From Neisseria mucosa (GTDB taxonomy: Bacteria > Pseudomonadota > Gammaproteobacteria > Burkholderiales > Neisseriaceae): 64,000 nt of DNA. A program made the position numbers and the translations under genes. Location: NCBI RefSeq assembly GCF_013267835.1, contig NZ_CP053939.1:1426001-1490000 (forward strand), in the 5' to 3' direction. This document shows, piece after piece, positions 47,158 to 57,016 of this stretch. Positions within the stretch are counted from its first letter, which is position 1; every line of letters begins with the position of its first letter. Under the pieces are notes generated by a model that was not told where the DNA came from, did no database searches, and saw only the letters and a list, made by a program, of their open reading frames with translations.

Positions 47158-47724
47158 ATGTCAAAAAAAGTCAGCATCTTGGTCGGCAGCCTGCGTAAAG
47201 GTTCGTTCGCACGAAAAATCGCACAAAACATCATTTCCACGTTCCCCGAAGGCTACGAAGCACAAATCGTCGAAATCGGCCATTTGCCTTTGTATAACTT
47301 CGACTACGACGATCCTGCCGTTACCGACTTCCCCACTCCGCCCAGCTATACCGAATTCCGCGAAACCATCAAAGCCTCTGCCGGCGTATTGTTCGTGACT
47401 TCCGAAAACAACCGTACTGTCCCTGCCTGCCTGAAAAACGCCATCGACATTGGCTCCAAACCCAATGCCGATGTTGCCTGGAAAAAAACACCGGCCGGCA
47501 TCATCAGCCATTCTGTCGGTAAAATGGGCGGTTATAGCGCGCAAAAAAATCTGCGCCTTGCCCTCTCATATTTCGATATGCCGCTGACCGGCCAGCCGGA
47601 AGTGTTCCTCGGCAACTCACCCACCCTGTTTGACGACAACGGCCGACTCATCGAATCCGCGCGTGAATTTGTCCAAGGCTATATCGACCAACTGGTTGCC
47701 TTGATTGAGAAAAACCCTAAATAA
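47158..47724 (+). CDS. NADPH-dependent FMN reductase / quinone reductase (ChrR/YieF family)
   Basis: A flavodoxin-fold protein of 188 residues. The FMN phosphate loop GSLRKGSFARK is at 10-20 and the isoalloxazine-binding segment TSENNRTVPACLKNAID (about 81-97) is followed by KPAGIISHSVGKMGG-like glycine residues. The family performs two-electron reduction of quinones, chromate or azo dyes, protecting against redox cycling. Single gene with its own promoter; possible partner of the divergent efflux pump only by position. Confidence 0.87.
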   Translation: MSKKVSILVGSLRKGSFARKIAQNIISTFPEGYEAQIVEIGHLPLYNFDYDDPAVTDFPTPPSYTEFRETIKASAGVLFVTSENNRTVPACLKNAIDIGSKPNADVAWKKTPAGIISHSVGKMGGYSAQKNLRLALSYFDMPLTGQPEVFLGNSPTLFDDNGRLIESAREFVQGYIDQLVALIEKNPK

Positions 47725-47741
47725 TCGGGATTGAAGCATAC

Positions 47742-47773
47742 AGGCCGTCTGAAAACCGAATTTCAGACGGCCT
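47742..47773. terminator. Uptake-sequence terminator after the FMN reductase
   Basis: AGGCCGTCTGAAA and its inverse with a short loop, before the two-component genes. Confidence 0.7.
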
Positions 47774-47833
47774 CATCGTTTGCAAAAAATCAGTTTTTCA
47801 ACCCTTCCTAAATTTTTACTAATTGAGTGCGGT

Positions 47834-47839
47834 TATAAT
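47834..47839 (+). promoter_or_regulatory. Probable -10 of the response-regulator gene
   Basis: A perfect TATAAT 31 bases before the ATG at 47870; -35 weak, which is common for genes under activator control. Confidence 0.45.
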
Positions 47840-47869
47840 CACTGTCCGCCCATCCTTTGGAGAACTTCC

Positions 47870-48547
47870 ATGCGCGTATTATTGGTTGAAGACGATGCCA
47901 TGATTGCCCAAGCCGTCAGTGCCAATCTGAAAGACGCCGGCTACGCTGTTGATTGGGTCAGCCGCGGTTCGGAAGTGGCCGCGGCAGTGGCGGCACAAGC
48001 ATACGATTTGCTGCTCTTGGATTTGGGTTTGCCCGGCAAAGACGGTTTGGACGTATTGGCGCAAATCCGTAACGGCGGCTGTACCGTTCCCGTCTTAATC
48101 GTAACCGCGCGCGATGATTTGCACAGCCGGCTCAACGGCCTAGACGGCGGCGCAGACGACTACATCGTCAAACCCTTCGACATGGCGGAACTGCAAGCCC
48201 GTATGCGTGCCGTATTGCGCCGACACGGCGGACAGGCGCAAACGCTGCTGACCAACGGCATCATCACGCTCAACCCTTCCACCCATCAGGCGGAAGTAGT
48301 CGGGCAGGAACAGGCCGTCATGCTCAGCAACAAAGAATTTGCCGTCCTCCAAGCCCTGCTGCTGCGTCCGGGCATGATTCTGTCGCGCAGCGATTTGGAA
48401 GACAAAATTTACGGCTGGGGCGAAGAAGTCGAAAGCAACGCCGTTGACTTCCTGATTCACGCCTTACGCAAAAAACTCGGCAAAGAAGCGATTCAAAACG
48501 TCCGCGGGGTCGGCTGGCTGGTTGCACAAAACAATCAGGCCGTCTGA
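47870..48547 (+). CDS. OmpR-family response regulator (PmrA/QseB-like)
   Basis: A 225-residue DNA-binding regulator. The receiver domain has the acidic pair EDD (7-9), phospho-acceptor Asp51 (LLLLDLGLPG) and Lys101 (IVKPF); the C-terminal winged helix ends with VDFLIHALRKKLG and NVRGVGWLV. The ATG at 47870 follows TTTGGAGAAC; an upstream in-frame ATG at 47780 adds no conserved sequence. The stop codon lies in an uptake sequence, which fixes the end as Gln-Ala-Val. Cotranscribed with the histidine kinase 29 bases downstream. Confidence 0.92.
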   Translation: MRVLLVEDDAMIAQAVSANLKDAGYAVDWVSRGSEVAAAVAAQAYDLLLLDLGLPGKDGLDVLAQIRNGGCTVPVLIVTARDDLHSRLNGLDGGADDYIVKPFDMAELQARMRAVLRRHGGQAQTLLTNGIITLNPSTHQAEVVGQEQAVMLSNKEFAVLQALLLRPGMILSRSDLEDKIYGWGEEVESNAVDFLIHALRKKLGKEAIQNVRGVGWLVAQNNQAV

Positions 48548-48576
48548 AAAATCACAACAATATCAATACACAAACC

Positions 48577-49890
48577 ATGCAACGCCTTATCCACACCATC
48601 AAACAATCCCTGCAAGTCCGAATCAGCCTTGCCCTGATCTGCATGCTCCTGCCCCTCTCCATTCTTGCAGGCATATTTTCATATTACGATACTTATCACG
48701 AGACCCAAGAGGTTCAAGACGACCTGTTGCGCCAAGTCGCTAATTATCTCGACCCGAGCGATGCCGATGACGAGAAACACTCGCTCGACAACGACAACAA
48801 GATTTCCGTTCAATTTCCCAATACGCCCAACCCCATTATCAGCCTGCCTGAGAAGATTTCAGACGGCCTGCACACCATTCAGGCCGATGACGACGACGAT
48901 TACTACCGCGTTTACACCCGCACCACCAAACAAGGCCGCATTGCCGTCATGCAGGAAAGCGACTACCGCGAAGAGCTGGCCGAAATGGCCGCCGTGCAGA
49001 GCATCCTTCCCATGCTCCTCGCCCTGCCCCTGATTATCCTGCTCACCGTCTGGATTACCCACCGCACCATGCGTTCCGTCAAAACCCTGTCCAACGATTT
49101 AGAGCAGCGCCAAATCAACGACCTCTCGCCAATGGACACGCAAGACATTCCCAGCGAAATCCAAGGCTTTGTCGTCGCCATCAACAACCTGTTGCAACGT
49201 ACCGATGAAAACGTCCGCCAACAGCAACGCTTTATCGCCGATGCCGCACACGAATTGCGCAGCCCCATGACCGCCCTTTCCCTTCAGGCAGAGCGGCTCA
49301 ACAATATGCAGCTGTCCGCCGAAGCGCGCGAGCAGTCCGCCCTGTTGCAACAAAGCATACAGCGCAACCGCCACCTGCTCGAGCAACTCCTCTCCCTCGC
49401 ACGCGCCCAAGCGCCCGAAATCCAACGCCCCAAAACCCTGATCAGCCTGCAAAACCAGTTTCGCCGCGTATTGCAAGAACTCATGCCGCTGGCGCTGGCC
49501 AAAGGTCAAGACATCGGCGTTGCCGTTGAAAACGACTGCCAAATCCACGCCGACGACACCGAAATCTACACCCTCATCAAAACCTTGACCGACAACGCCA
49601 TCCGCTATACTCCCAAAGGCGGCCGCATTGATTTGGGCTTTGACGAAACCGCCGAATACCTCAACATCTGGGTGGAAGACGACGGTCCCGGCATTCCCCC
49701 AAGCGAACGCCAACGCGTTATCGACCCTTTCTACCGTATTCTCGGCACCGAACAACAAGGCACCGGCTTGGGGCTGTCCATCGCAGACACCATCGTCAAA
49801 CGCCATCAAGGCCGTCTGAAACTGGCCGACAGCCGACGCTTTGACAGCGGCTTGTTGATTATTGCCGAGTTGGATAAAAAGACGCTTTAA
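48577..49890 (+). CDS. Sensor histidine kinase (PmrB/QseC-like) with acidic periplasmic loop
   Basis: A 437-residue inner-membrane kinase: helix about 16-36, periplasmic sensor about 37-140, second helix 141-161, HAMP, then the H-box AAHELRSPM with His225, N-box DNAIRYTPKGG, G1 DDGPGIPPSE and G2 GTGLGLSI. The sensor loop is strongly acidic, with clusters at 59-74 and five consecutive aspartates at 104-108. Acidic loops of this kind in PhoQ/PmrB bind divalent or ferric ions and cationic peptides, so such a signal is plausible here (inference). Confidence 0.92.
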   Translation: MQRLIHTIKQSLQVRISLALICMLLPLSILAGIFSYYDTYHETQEVQDDLLRQVANYLDPSDADDEKHSLDNDNKISVQFPNTPNPIISLPEKISDGLHTIQADDDDDYYRVYTRTTKQGRIAVMQESDYREELAEMAAVQSILPMLLALPLIILLTVWITHRTMRSVKTLSNDLEQRQINDLSPMDTQDIPSEIQGFVVAINNLLQRTDENVRQQQRFIADAAHELRSPMTALSLQAERLNNMQLSAEAREQSALLQQSIQRNRHLLEQLLSLARAQAPEIQRPKTLISLQNQFRRVLQELMPLALAKGQDIGVAVENDCQIHADDTEIYTLIKTLTDNAIRYTPKGGRIDLGFDETAEYLNIWVEDDGPGIPPSERQRVIDPFYRILGTEQQGTGLGLSIADTIVKRHQGRLKLADSRRFDSGLLIIAELDKKTL

Positions 49891-49943
49891 ATAATTGACC
49901 CGCCCAAATTGGTTTATCTAGCTTTAAGCCGATGAATCAAAAC

Positions 49944-50000
49944 GCTTTAAAACCAAAGGCCGTCTGAAAATGACTTTCAGACGGCCTTTGGTTTTAAAGC
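49944..50000. terminator. 26-bp perfect hairpin between the kinase and aroB
   Basis: Left arm 49944-49969 (GCTTTAAAACCAAAGGCCG onward) and right arm 49975-50000 are exact inverse complements over 26 bases with a 5-base loop. The uptake cores form the top of the stem and TTTAAAACC/GGTTTTAAA the base. Serves convergent genes. Confidence 0.9.
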
Positions 50001-50016
50001 AAACCTACTTCATTCC

Positions 50017-51096
50017 TCACAAATATGGCTGCAAGGTTTGGCGGAGGATTTCCATATCGGTAATTTCAGTGATATTGGCTTTGCCCAAGTATTCCAAGCC
50101 GACAAAACGCATGATGCCGCTGCTGACTTTTTTGTCGTGGCTCATGTGTTCAATCCATTTTTCAAAGGAGAAAACGGGCGGCGCAGACGGGAGGGAGGCG
50201 GCTTTCATTAAAGCGGCAATGCGTTCGGTGTCGGCTTGTCGGGTTTTGCCCAAGATTTGCGACAAACGGGAAGCAAGGACGCAACCGGCGGCAACGGCTT
50301 CGCCATGCAGCCATACGCCGTAGCCCATTTCGGCTTCGATGGCATGGCCGAAAGTATGGCCGAGATTAAGCCATGCGCGGATGCCCTGCTCGGTTTCGTC
50401 TTGGGCAACAATATCGGCCTTCATTTTGCAGCAATGGTAAACGGCTTCCGCCATTTTTTCTTGATGTTGCGCCATCAGGTCGGCCATATTTTCTTCCAAC
50501 CAGGCAAAAAATTCGGCATCGCCCAATGCGCCGTATTTGATGACTTCGGCCATGCCTGCGGAAAGTTCGCGCTGCGGCAGCGTTTGCAGGGCGGTCAAAT
50601 CGGCCAGAACGGCTTGCGGCTGGTAGAACGCGCCAATCATGTTTTTACCGAGCGGATGGTTGATGGCGGTTTTACCGCCGACCGAGGAATCAACCTGGCT
50701 GAGCAATGTGGTCGGTACTTGGATAAAAGGTGCGCCACGCTGATAAGTTGCTGCGGCAAAGCCGACCATATCGCCTATCACGCCGCCGCCCAAAGCGATT
50801 AAAGTGGTTTTGCGTTCGGCACGGTTTTGCATCAGGCCATCGTAAATCAGGTTAAGCGTCTGCCAGTTTTTATATTCTTCGCCGTCGGGAAGGATGATGC
50901 TGAAATGCGGCACGCCCAGTCTGTCTAAGGCCGTCTGAAGCTGTTTGAGGTAAAGCGGCGCAACGGTTTCGTTGGTAATGATGGCCGCTTTTTTGCCTAA
51001 ATAGGGCTGAAGCAGCGTATCGGCCTGCTCGATCAGTTTATGCCCGATAAAGATGGGGTATTGATGGGACGGGGTTTGGACAGTCAGGGTGCGCAT
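50017..51096 (-). CDS. aroB: 3-dehydroquinate synthase
   Basis: Second step of the shikimate pathway, an NAD- and zinc-dependent cyclisation. The 359 residues are family length, with [13 protein letters not shown], the NAD-binding [16 protein letters not shown], and [16 protein letters not shown]. The zinc ligands are expected in the glutamate of GMAEVIKYG and the histidines of [10 protein letters not shown] and LHGEAVAAG. It follows aroK by 21 bases on the minus strand, the common aroK-aroB operon. Confidence 0.97.
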   Translation of the reverse strand: MRTLTVQTPSHQYPIFIGHKLIEQADTLLQPYLGKKAAIITNETVAPLYLKQLQTALDRLGVPHFSIILPDGEEYKNWQTLNLIYDGLMQNRAERKTTLIALGGGVIGDMVGFAAATYQRGAPFIQVPTTLLSQVDSSVGGKTAINHPLGKNMIGAFYQPQAVLADLTALQTLPQRELSAGMAEVIKYGALGDAEFFAWLEENMADLMAQHQEKMAEAVYHCCKMKADIVAQDETEQGIRAWLNLGHTFGHAIEAEMGYGVWLHGEAVAAGCVLASRLSQILGKTRQADTERIAALMKAASLPSAPPVFSFEKWIEHMSHDKKVSSGIMRFVGLEYLGKANITEITDMEILRQTLQPYL

Positions 51097-51117
51097 GGTG
51101 TTCCTTTGTAAAGCGTG

Positions 51118-51639
51118 TTATTCGCTCAATATTTCAATCAGCCGTTTGAGCGTTTTGTGGCAGCTGTCGGATTCGATGACGAAATGGGCGGTTTGACGGT
51201 ACAGCGTATCGCGCTGGTCATACAGCTCTTGCAGTTTGGCCAAAGGGTTGGCAACTTGCAACAGCGGCCGGTTGCTGTCGTAACGGGTACGCTCCAGCAA
51301 GGTTTCAGGGCTGGCATGCAGATAAACAACCGTGCCGTTTTGGCGCAGAATCTGTCTGTTTTCACTGCGTAACACGGAGCCGCCACCGGTCGATAAAACG
51401 ATGTTGCGCCGGGAAGCAAGCTTTTTCAGCATATTGGTTTCGCGGTTGCGGAAGCCTTCCTCCCCTTCCATCTCAAAAATGGTCGGAATGGATACGCCCG
51501 ATGAAGTGCAGATTTCGTAGTCGCTGTCGTAAAACGGGCATTCAAACATTTGGGCAAGCTGCTTGCCCAAAGTGGTTTTGCCCGCGCCCATCAGCCCGAT
51601 TAAAATTAAATTGCCGTTGATTTTTTCCATGAGGGTCAT
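51118..51639 (-). CDS. aroK: Shikimate kinase
   Basis: Phosphorylates shikimate at O3. The 173-residue P-loop protein has Walker [10 protein letters not shown] at 15-23, the shikimate-binding DSDYEI region, the conserved FRNRE (binds substrate) and GGGSVLR. A start at 51630 (MEKINGN) is equally plausible, since no ribosome site separates them. aroB lies downstream, pilQ upstream on the same strand with terminators between. Confidence 0.96.
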   Translation of the reverse strand: MTLMEKINGNLILIGLMGAGKTTLGKQLAQMFECPFYDSDYEICTSSGVSIPTIFEMEGEEGFRNRETNMLKKLASRRNIVLSTGGGSVLRSENRQILRQNGTVVYLHASPETLLERTRYDSNRPLLQVANPLAKLQELYDQRDTLYRQTAHFVIESDSCHKTLKRLIEILSE

Positions 51640-51677
51640 TTTATACGATATGGTGGTTTCGTGGAAAAGTTCGTCGT

Positions 51678-51714
51678 TTTTCAGACGGCCTTTTCATCTC
51701 AGGCCGTCTGAAAA
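51678..51714. terminator. Uptake-sequence pair between pilQ and aroK
   Basis: 14-bp stem arms with a 9-base loop. On the minus strand it lies after pilQ and before aroK. Confidence 0.7.
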
Positions 51715-51718
51715 CCAA

Positions 51719-51748
51719 AACAGGCATACCTTTACAGATATGCCTGTT
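51719..51748 (-). terminator. Second hairpin after pilQ
   Basis: AACAGGCATA with TATGCCTGTT, a 10-base loop. Just past the pilQ stop and adjacent to the uptake-sequence pair; the two probably act in series. Confidence 0.65.
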
Positions 51749-51762
51749 TGTCATTTTAAAAA

Positions 51763-53895
51763 TCAGTAACGCAGATTGTTACCCACATTATCCATAATGC
51801 GCGGCGTGATGAAGATCAACAGCTCGCGGCGGTTTTCACGTTTACCGCGTGATTTGAACAAATTGCCGACAACAGGAATATCACCCAAAATAGGTACTTT
51901 GTTCACCGCATTGGTGCTTTCTTCCTCGTAAATACCACCGACAATCAGCGTACCTCCATCTTCAACCATGGCTTGGGTATTCAAGTGTTTGGTGTTGATA
52001 CACTTGGTTGTCAGAGAATCTACGGTACAGTCAATCGGGGTATCACGATTAATCTTCACAGTCATGATGATTTGACCGTCAGGCGTAATGTTCGGCGTTA
52101 CGGTCAAGCCCAAAACGGCTTTCTTGAAGGTAATCGAAGTCGCACCGCTGGAAGAAGCCTCTTGGTAAGGAATTTCCGTACCGGATTCAATTTTGGCTTC
52201 TTTGCGGTCTTGTGTCAGCACGCGCGGATTGGAAATGGTTTTGCTCTTACCTTGCTCTTCAGACGCGCTGATTTCCAAACCCAATGCGCCAGACGAGAAC
52301 GCACGCACCAGCGCAATGCTGTTGACTGCGGCTGCGGTCGGCAGGCTGACGTTTGGATCCAAGGACCAAGTAGGATAGCCGACATCACCACGGTTAAACG
52401 AAGCATTGGTGTTATGGTTGGCTTGCGCATTGCTCCAGTTGCTACCCCATGCCGTACGGCCGCTCGCACCACCGGAACCGAATTTAACGCCCAAGTTGCG
52501 GAAGAAGGTATCTTCTGCCTCCACAATACGCGCTTCCACCATTACTTGACGGGTTGGAACATCCAATTCATCAATCAGTTTGCGGAATTTCTCAATCACG
52601 CCGCGGTTGTCGGTTACGATCAGCGTATTGGTGGCCGGATCGATTAAGGCGCTGCCTCGGTTGCTCAACAGAGTGTTGCGGGTATTGGAATTATTGCTGT
52701 CGTATTCTTCCAAACGCAAAATTTTGCGGAATTCTTCCACGTTTTTGTATTTCAACTGGAAGGTTTGAGAATACAGCGGACCCAATTCGGCAATCTCTTT
52801 TTCCGCCTGCAAGAAGGCTTTGTCTTTTGCCAACAATTCATCGCGAGGTGCGATATTGATGATGTTGCCTTGACGGCGCATATCCAAATTGCGCGCCTGC
52901 ATGACCAAGTCCAAAGCCTGATCCCAAGGTACCTCTTTCAGGGACAGGGTCATGGTGCCTTTGACGGTATCGCTGGCAACAATATTCACGCCGGATTCTT
53001 TTGCCAAAATCTGCAAAATGGTACGGACTTCTACATCTTGGAAGTCCAAGGAAATTTTACGGCCTTTGAACGATTTGTTTGCATTTTGGTTCAAACCGCC
53101 GGATTCGGTATTGGCGGCTTTAGGCGATACTTCAAATACAAAGCGTCCGGAAGAAGCTTTGGTATTGATGTCCCAATTTGCATTATTGTTGCGGATAATG
53201 AGCTGGGTAGAATTGCCGATACGTTTGAGCGTAACGTTTTGTACAGGCGTATTGAAGTCAGCCACATCCAAACTGCGTTGCGCTTGTGTCGGCAGCGTAT
53301 GGTTTTTCAAGGTTACAACGACGCGGTCACGCTGCTGTTTAATGTCCGGCTGTCCGCTGAAACCAGGGGCGGACAATTCAATAATGCCGGAATTGCGTGC
53401 GCCTTTGCGAAAATCAATATTGGCTGCTGAAACGGCTTGATAAGTCTGAGCAGCACGCGCGGTAGACGGCGTAGCCGCACGTTCATTTGCAACGGCCGCA
53501 TTGGTTTGGTCAGTAGATTCGTTTACAAATACCCAAACTTCGTTGTCGCGAATTTCGGTATTGTATTGGCTGATTTTGTTCAAACCCAAAACCACGCGTG
53601 CGCGGTCATTGTTTTGCGCCGCAGTAATTTGATGCAGCAATGGGTCGGCATATTCCAAAACAGGCTGAGGCAAACGGATATTGGTATTGGCAAAATCCAA
53701 TGCAATACGCGCCGGAGTAGATGTTACAAAACCATGAGGTGTGGTGACGTCTTTGTCGAAACGGATTTTGATGATTTTTTGGTTGTCAGGCAAAGTGGAA
53801 ACGTTGATATCGGTAATATTGCCTGCAAAGGCCGTCTGAACAGCGAGGGCAACGCTGAAGCCGGCAAATAATTTTGTCATGTGCTTGGTTTTCAT
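51763..53895 (-). CDS. pilQ: Type IV pilus secretin PilQ
   Basis: Outer-membrane ring through which type IV pili extend and DNA enters during competence. The 710-residue precursor has a signal peptide cut after Ala24, two AMIN domains (about 25-245), an STN/N-domain ([19 protein letters not shown], given in part), and the C-terminal secretin domain (about 380-700) ending [19 protein letters not shown]. The lysine/alanine/proline-rich small basic repeats of meningococcal PilQ are not visible between the AMIN domains, and the protein is about 50 residues shorter. Last gene of pilMNOPQ. Confidence 0.97.
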   Translation of the reverse strand: MKTKHMTKLFAGFSVALAVQTAFAGNITDINVSTLPDNQKIIKIRFDKDVTTPHGFVTSTPARIALDFANTNIRLPQPVLEYADPLLHQITAAQNNDRARVVLGLNKISQYNTEIRDNEVWVFVNESTDQTNAAVANERAATPSTARAAQTYQAVSAANIDFRKGARNSGIIELSAPGFSGQPDIKQQRDRVVVTLKNHTLPTQAQRSLDVADFNTPVQNVTLKRIGNSTQLIIRNNNANWDINTKASSGRFVFEVSPKAANTESGGLNQNANKSFKGRKISLDFQDVEVRTILQILAKESGVNIVASDTVKGTMTLSLKEVPWDQALDLVMQARNLDMRRQGNIINIAPRDELLAKDKAFLQAEKEIAELGPLYSQTFQLKYKNVEEFRKILRLEEYDSNNSNTRNTLLSNRGSALIDPATNTLIVTDNRGVIEKFRKLIDELDVPTRQVMVEARIVEAEDTFFRNLGVKFGSGGASGRTAWGSNWSNAQANHNTNASFNRGDVGYPTWSLDPNVSLPTAAAVNSIALVRAFSSGALGLEISASEEQGKSKTISNPRVLTQDRKEAKIESGTEIPYQEASSSGATSITFKKAVLGLTVTPNITPDGQIIMTVKINRDTPIDCTVDSLTTKCINTKHLNTQAMVEDGGTLIVGGIYEEESTNAVNKVPILGDIPVVGNLFKSRGKRENRRELLIFITPRIMDNVGNNLRY

Positions 53896-53915
53896 AATCG
53901 AGTGAGACCCCTAAA

Positions 53916-54458
53916 TTAATTTGTATTCGAACTATCTGAGCTATCGGAAGAATCCGCGTCTTTGTTGCTCAACGGCAATTCGGCCTTCCGGTACACCCAG
54001 TTGCCGTAGCTGTCTTCAACTTGCTCGGTCAGGATAATTTTATCTTCAGTAATACTTTGGATTCTGCCGTAATTCTGACCGATGTAGTTTCCGGGATAAA
54101 CGGTATAAACATGGTCGTTGACTTTGATAAATCCGGAAACTTTGCCGCCGCTTTGCAGCGTTCCGACAAAAGCCATATTTTCCAAACTGAAGGCTTCCAA
54201 GGTTTCTTTCGGACGGTTTACATCCGGCGCATTGCCGCCTTTAGGGGCAGTGTCCAAACGGCGTGAATCAAACGCATTCATGCCTTTAAAGTTCGGCGGG
54301 CTATACGGCTTAGGCAATGTAACCGTCGGCTCTTCAAACGGAATAATCTTGGATTTTGCTTCCTGACGGGTTTGCGTCATCCATTGAGTCAAATCTTCAT
54401 AGCTTTGCGTACAGGCTGCCAAGGGAAGAAGACTTAAGAGTAAGATGATTTTTTTCAT
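53916..54458 (-). CDS. pilP: Type IV pilus assembly lipoprotein PilP
   Basis: A 180-residue lipoprotein with lipobox LPLAAC (lipidated Cys16). The C-terminal beta domain (LENMAFVGTLQSGGKVSGFI, KVNDHVYTVYPGNYIGQNYG) binds PilQ and PilN/PilO. A serine/aspartate-rich tail ends the protein. It lies 20 bases before pilQ and 15 after pilO, on one transcript. Confidence 0.95.
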   Translation of the reverse strand: MKKIILLLSLLPLAACTQSYEDLTQWMTQTRQEAKSKIIPFEEPTVTLPKPYSPPNFKGMNAFDSRRLDTAPKGGNAPDVNRPKETLEAFSLENMAFVGTLQSGGKVSGFIKVNDHVYTVYPGNYIGQNYGRIQSITEDKIILTEQVEDSYGNWVYRKAELPLSNKDADSSDSSDSSNTN

Positions 54459-54473
54459 GATTTCCCTATTCTT

Positions 54474-55145
54474 TTATTTTTGCTCATTCTCGGCAGGTTT
54501 GCCTTCTTCTTGTGCCTGTTGCGCAGCCAATTCGGCAGCAATCTCTTCGGCCGGACGTGCTTTGTAAGTCGTTGCAATCGCGCTCAATGTCAACTCGCCT
54601 TTATTACCTTTGCCTTCTTTGTCCTCGCCTGCGTTCACGAGTTTTAAAGAATCTAAAGTAATAATGCGCGACAAATCGCCTACATCACGGGTAAATTGGC
54701 TGATCTGTGAGTATTTGCCTGTGATGGAAATCTGATACGGCAATTTTTGGATCGGACCATCGTTTTCAGGTTGGAGCGGTGCAACGCTGTCCAAACGCAG
54801 TCCGTTGGTTGAACCTGCCTGATGCAGCTCTTGAATCAGGTTCGGAATTTCCGCGTCGGTCGGAAGTTGTTTCAACAAAACGTCAAATGCAGAACGGATC
54901 GAAGCCAATTCAGCCTTCAGATTGTTCAAGCTTGCCGCCTGAATGCTTTTACGCGTAAAGGTTTCCTTCAGCTCATCTTCTTTGGCTTCCTGCGTATTCA
55001 AGGTTTCAATCTGATCTTTAAATACGCCGACATAGCCCAAAGCCAACATACCGACAATCAATAAACCTGCCAGCAAAAGTTTTGAAGGCATATTGAGCAG
55101 GTACAGGTTTTGTACGTCCAATTGTTTCAGGTTTTTAGATGCCAT
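54474..55145 (-). CDS. pilO: Type IV pilus inner-membrane protein PilO
   Basis: A 223-residue bitopic protein with one helix (LLLAGLLIVGMLALGYVGVF, about 23-42), a coiled-coil segment and a periplasmic ferredoxin-like domain. It forms a heterodimer with PilN and links PilM to PilP-PilQ. The start overlaps the pilN stop by one base. The tail is rich in alanine, glutamate and glutamine. Confidence 0.95.
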   Translation of the reverse strand: MASKNLKQLDVQNLYLLNMPSKLLLAGLLIVGMLALGYVGVFKDQIETLNTQEAKEDELKETFTRKSIQAASLNNLKAELASIRSAFDVLLKQLPTDAEIPNLIQELHQAGSTNGLRLDSVAPLQPENDGPIQKLPYQISITGKYSQISQFTRDVGDLSRIITLDSLKLVNAGEDKEGKGNKGELTLSAIATTYKARPAEEIAAELAAQQAQEEGKPAENEQK

Positions 55146-55768
55146 TATTGAGCCTCCGGAGCAGGTTCGGCCACAGGTTCGGCCATTTCACCGCTGCTTT
55201 GGGCAGTCGGTGCAGGAGCCGGCGTATTCACTTGGTTGATTGAAGATTTCAAAGTAAATTCTTGGTAGTTATCTACTTTTTTAATGCTCAACAATTCAGG
55301 CTGCAAGAAAATACCTGTACTTGGCAGGGAGCGCATCATAACAGCGATTTTATTGTCGCTGATGGCATGGCCGCTGATTTTATAGCTGGTCGGGCTTTCG
55401 GCTTCCAACGCGGTCAAATAAGTATTATCGGGCGTAAGCGTATTCAAAGAATCAAGGATATAGGCCGCTTGATAGCGTTTTTCCTGCAATTCTTCCACTT
55501 TCAGCTTTTTAGCCAAGAAGGCTTCTTTTTCTTGCTGAAGTTTATCGATTTCGCCCAATTCCCTATCGAGTCTGTCGATTTCGGTTTGCAGGAAGTTGTT
55601 GCGCCCTTCTTGATTACTGATGGCGTTGTCAATACCGAGATAGGTTGCGGCCGCCAAGCCCAAACCCACTGCAAAGGCGCCAAACATCAATACTTTGAAT
55701 TGCTGCTGCTTGCGCTGTTTAATCTCCTCCCGATACGGGAGAAGGTTGATTCTGGTTAATTCAATCAT
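55145..55768 (-). CDS. pilN: Type IV pilus inner-membrane protein PilN
   Basis: A 207-residue bitopic protein. The cytoplasmic tail begins IELTRINLLPYREE, the conserved PilM-binding motif (NLLPYR), followed by one helix (about 25-45), a coiled coil and a periplasmic fold. The C-terminus is rich in proline and alanine. Directly follows pilM with 4 bases between stop and start. Confidence 0.96.
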   Translation of the reverse strand: MIELTRINLLPYREEIKQRKQQQFKVLMFGAFAVGLGLAAATYLGIDNAISNQEGRNNFLQTEIDRLDRELGEIDKLQQEKEAFLAKKLKVEELQEKRYQAAYILDSLNTLTPDNTYLTALEAESPTSYKISGHAISDNKIAVMMRSLPSTGIFLQPELLSIKKVDNYQEFTLKSSINQVNTPAPAPTAQSSGEMAEPVAEPAPEAQ

Positions 55769-55772
55769 GTTC

Positions 55773-56864
55773 TCAAAGTCCCCTTAATGCCAATCCGAAC
55801 GCCAAGGTCAGTGACGGCGCATCAATTTGAAGCTGCGGCAATTCTACTTTTGCACTGCGTTCCACATATGAAATCGGATGCAGATATTCTGTCGCCGTAT
55901 TGGTTTGCGAGAAAATGCTTTCCGCCAAACCTGCCTGCTGCGCGGTAAAGCCGGTCAGCAGGATGTGTTTGATATTGGAGAAGGAATCAGTGGCTTGCGT
56001 GGTATAGTAAAATTGCAAAACACGCTGAACTTCTTGTGCAACCTGTACGTTAAAACGGTCGGCAATCTGAGATTGGTAGTCAGAAGGCTTGTTTTGAGAA
56101 GCCATCATTTGCGCGGCTTTTTCTTCCGTTACCTGATAAGTCCGCTGAATCAGCTGATTGAGCTGCTCAGTGCTGACCGGCGTTTCTTGTTTGTAAAGAA
56201 TACGGCCGTTTTGCAGGATCAGGGCATACATTTGCGTCGCATGAATGCCGAACACAGCAACTTTTTCATCTGCCATCTCGGGGGCATGCGTATTCATCCA
56301 ATAAACGAAGGCATTGCGTTGCGCCAGCAAGTCCAAATCCAAAGCAGACAAAGGCAGGCCCGCATTCTCAAACATTTCAATGCGCGGCTCGACATCGTCT
56401 TTTTTGGCGGCAACCGCTAAAACATGCTGACCCGAACCGACTTCTTCGGCTTGAAAGTCGTAGTTCATTTCTTCAATCGGCGCAAATTGGCCGACTTCCG
56501 CCTCGACAAACTCTTCCAAGTCCAAATCGGTATCACGCGGGTTGTAAATAATTTGTTCGACTGTCGCCAAATTTTGTGGCACGGCCGCAACAATATTTTT
56601 GCAAGAACTGCGTAATTGTGCGTAAGTATGCTGGATGTAGGTAGCAAGCTGATCGTAGTCTTGAATTTTGTTGCCTTTGACAATATTTTTAGGCAATTTG
56701 GTAATAACGTATTTTTCCAGCTGAATTTGGTTTAAACTACGGCCTGTCAGTTGTACCATCTTAATGGCATGTTGGCTGATGTCGACGCCGATGGCAGAGC
56801 GGTTGTTCAATCCGCTAGAAGCCTTGCCTGTTTTGGTATCTTTCGTGCTTTTAAATAAGCGCAT
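55773..56864 (-). CDS. pilM: Type IV pilus assembly ATPase-like protein PilM
   Basis: An actin/FtsA-like cytoplasmic protein that binds PilN and connects to the motor. From the ATG at 56864 it has 363 residues, with the nucleotide-site loop AIGVDISQHAIKMVQL and IYNPRDTDLDLEEFVEAEV. The start at 56864 is favoured over 56885 because AGGGAAG stands 7 bases before it. It heads the pilMNOPQ operon and diverges from ponA, as in other Neisseria. Confidence 0.95.
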   Translation of the reverse strand: MRLFKSTKDTKTGKASSGLNNRSAIGVDISQHAIKMVQLTGRSLNQIQLEKYVITKLPKNIVKGNKIQDYDQLATYIQHTYAQLRSSCKNIVAAVPQNLATVEQIIYNPRDTDLDLEEFVEAEVGQFAPIEEMNYDFQAEEVGSGQHVLAVAAKKDDVEPRIEMFENAGLPLSALDLDLLAQRNAFVYWMNTHAPEMADEKVAVFGIHATQMYALILQNGRILYKQETPVSTEQLNQLIQRTYQVTEEKAAQMMASQNKPSDYQSQIADRFNVQVAQEVQRVLQFYYTTQATDSFSNIKHILLTGFTAQQAGLAESIFSQTNTATEYLHPISYVERSAKVELPQLQIDAPSLTLAFGLALRGL

Positions 56865-57016
56865 GATTTGACTTCCCTGTATCATTTAGGAGTGAGTAAC
56901 TGTTTCGTTATCCATAAAGGACTTCTTATTCTTTGCACAGTATTGACTGTGGCTGATAGAAATCGTTTCCCATTTTACTTTATTTATCGCCATTAATGGC
57001 AAATTATTACTTAGTC

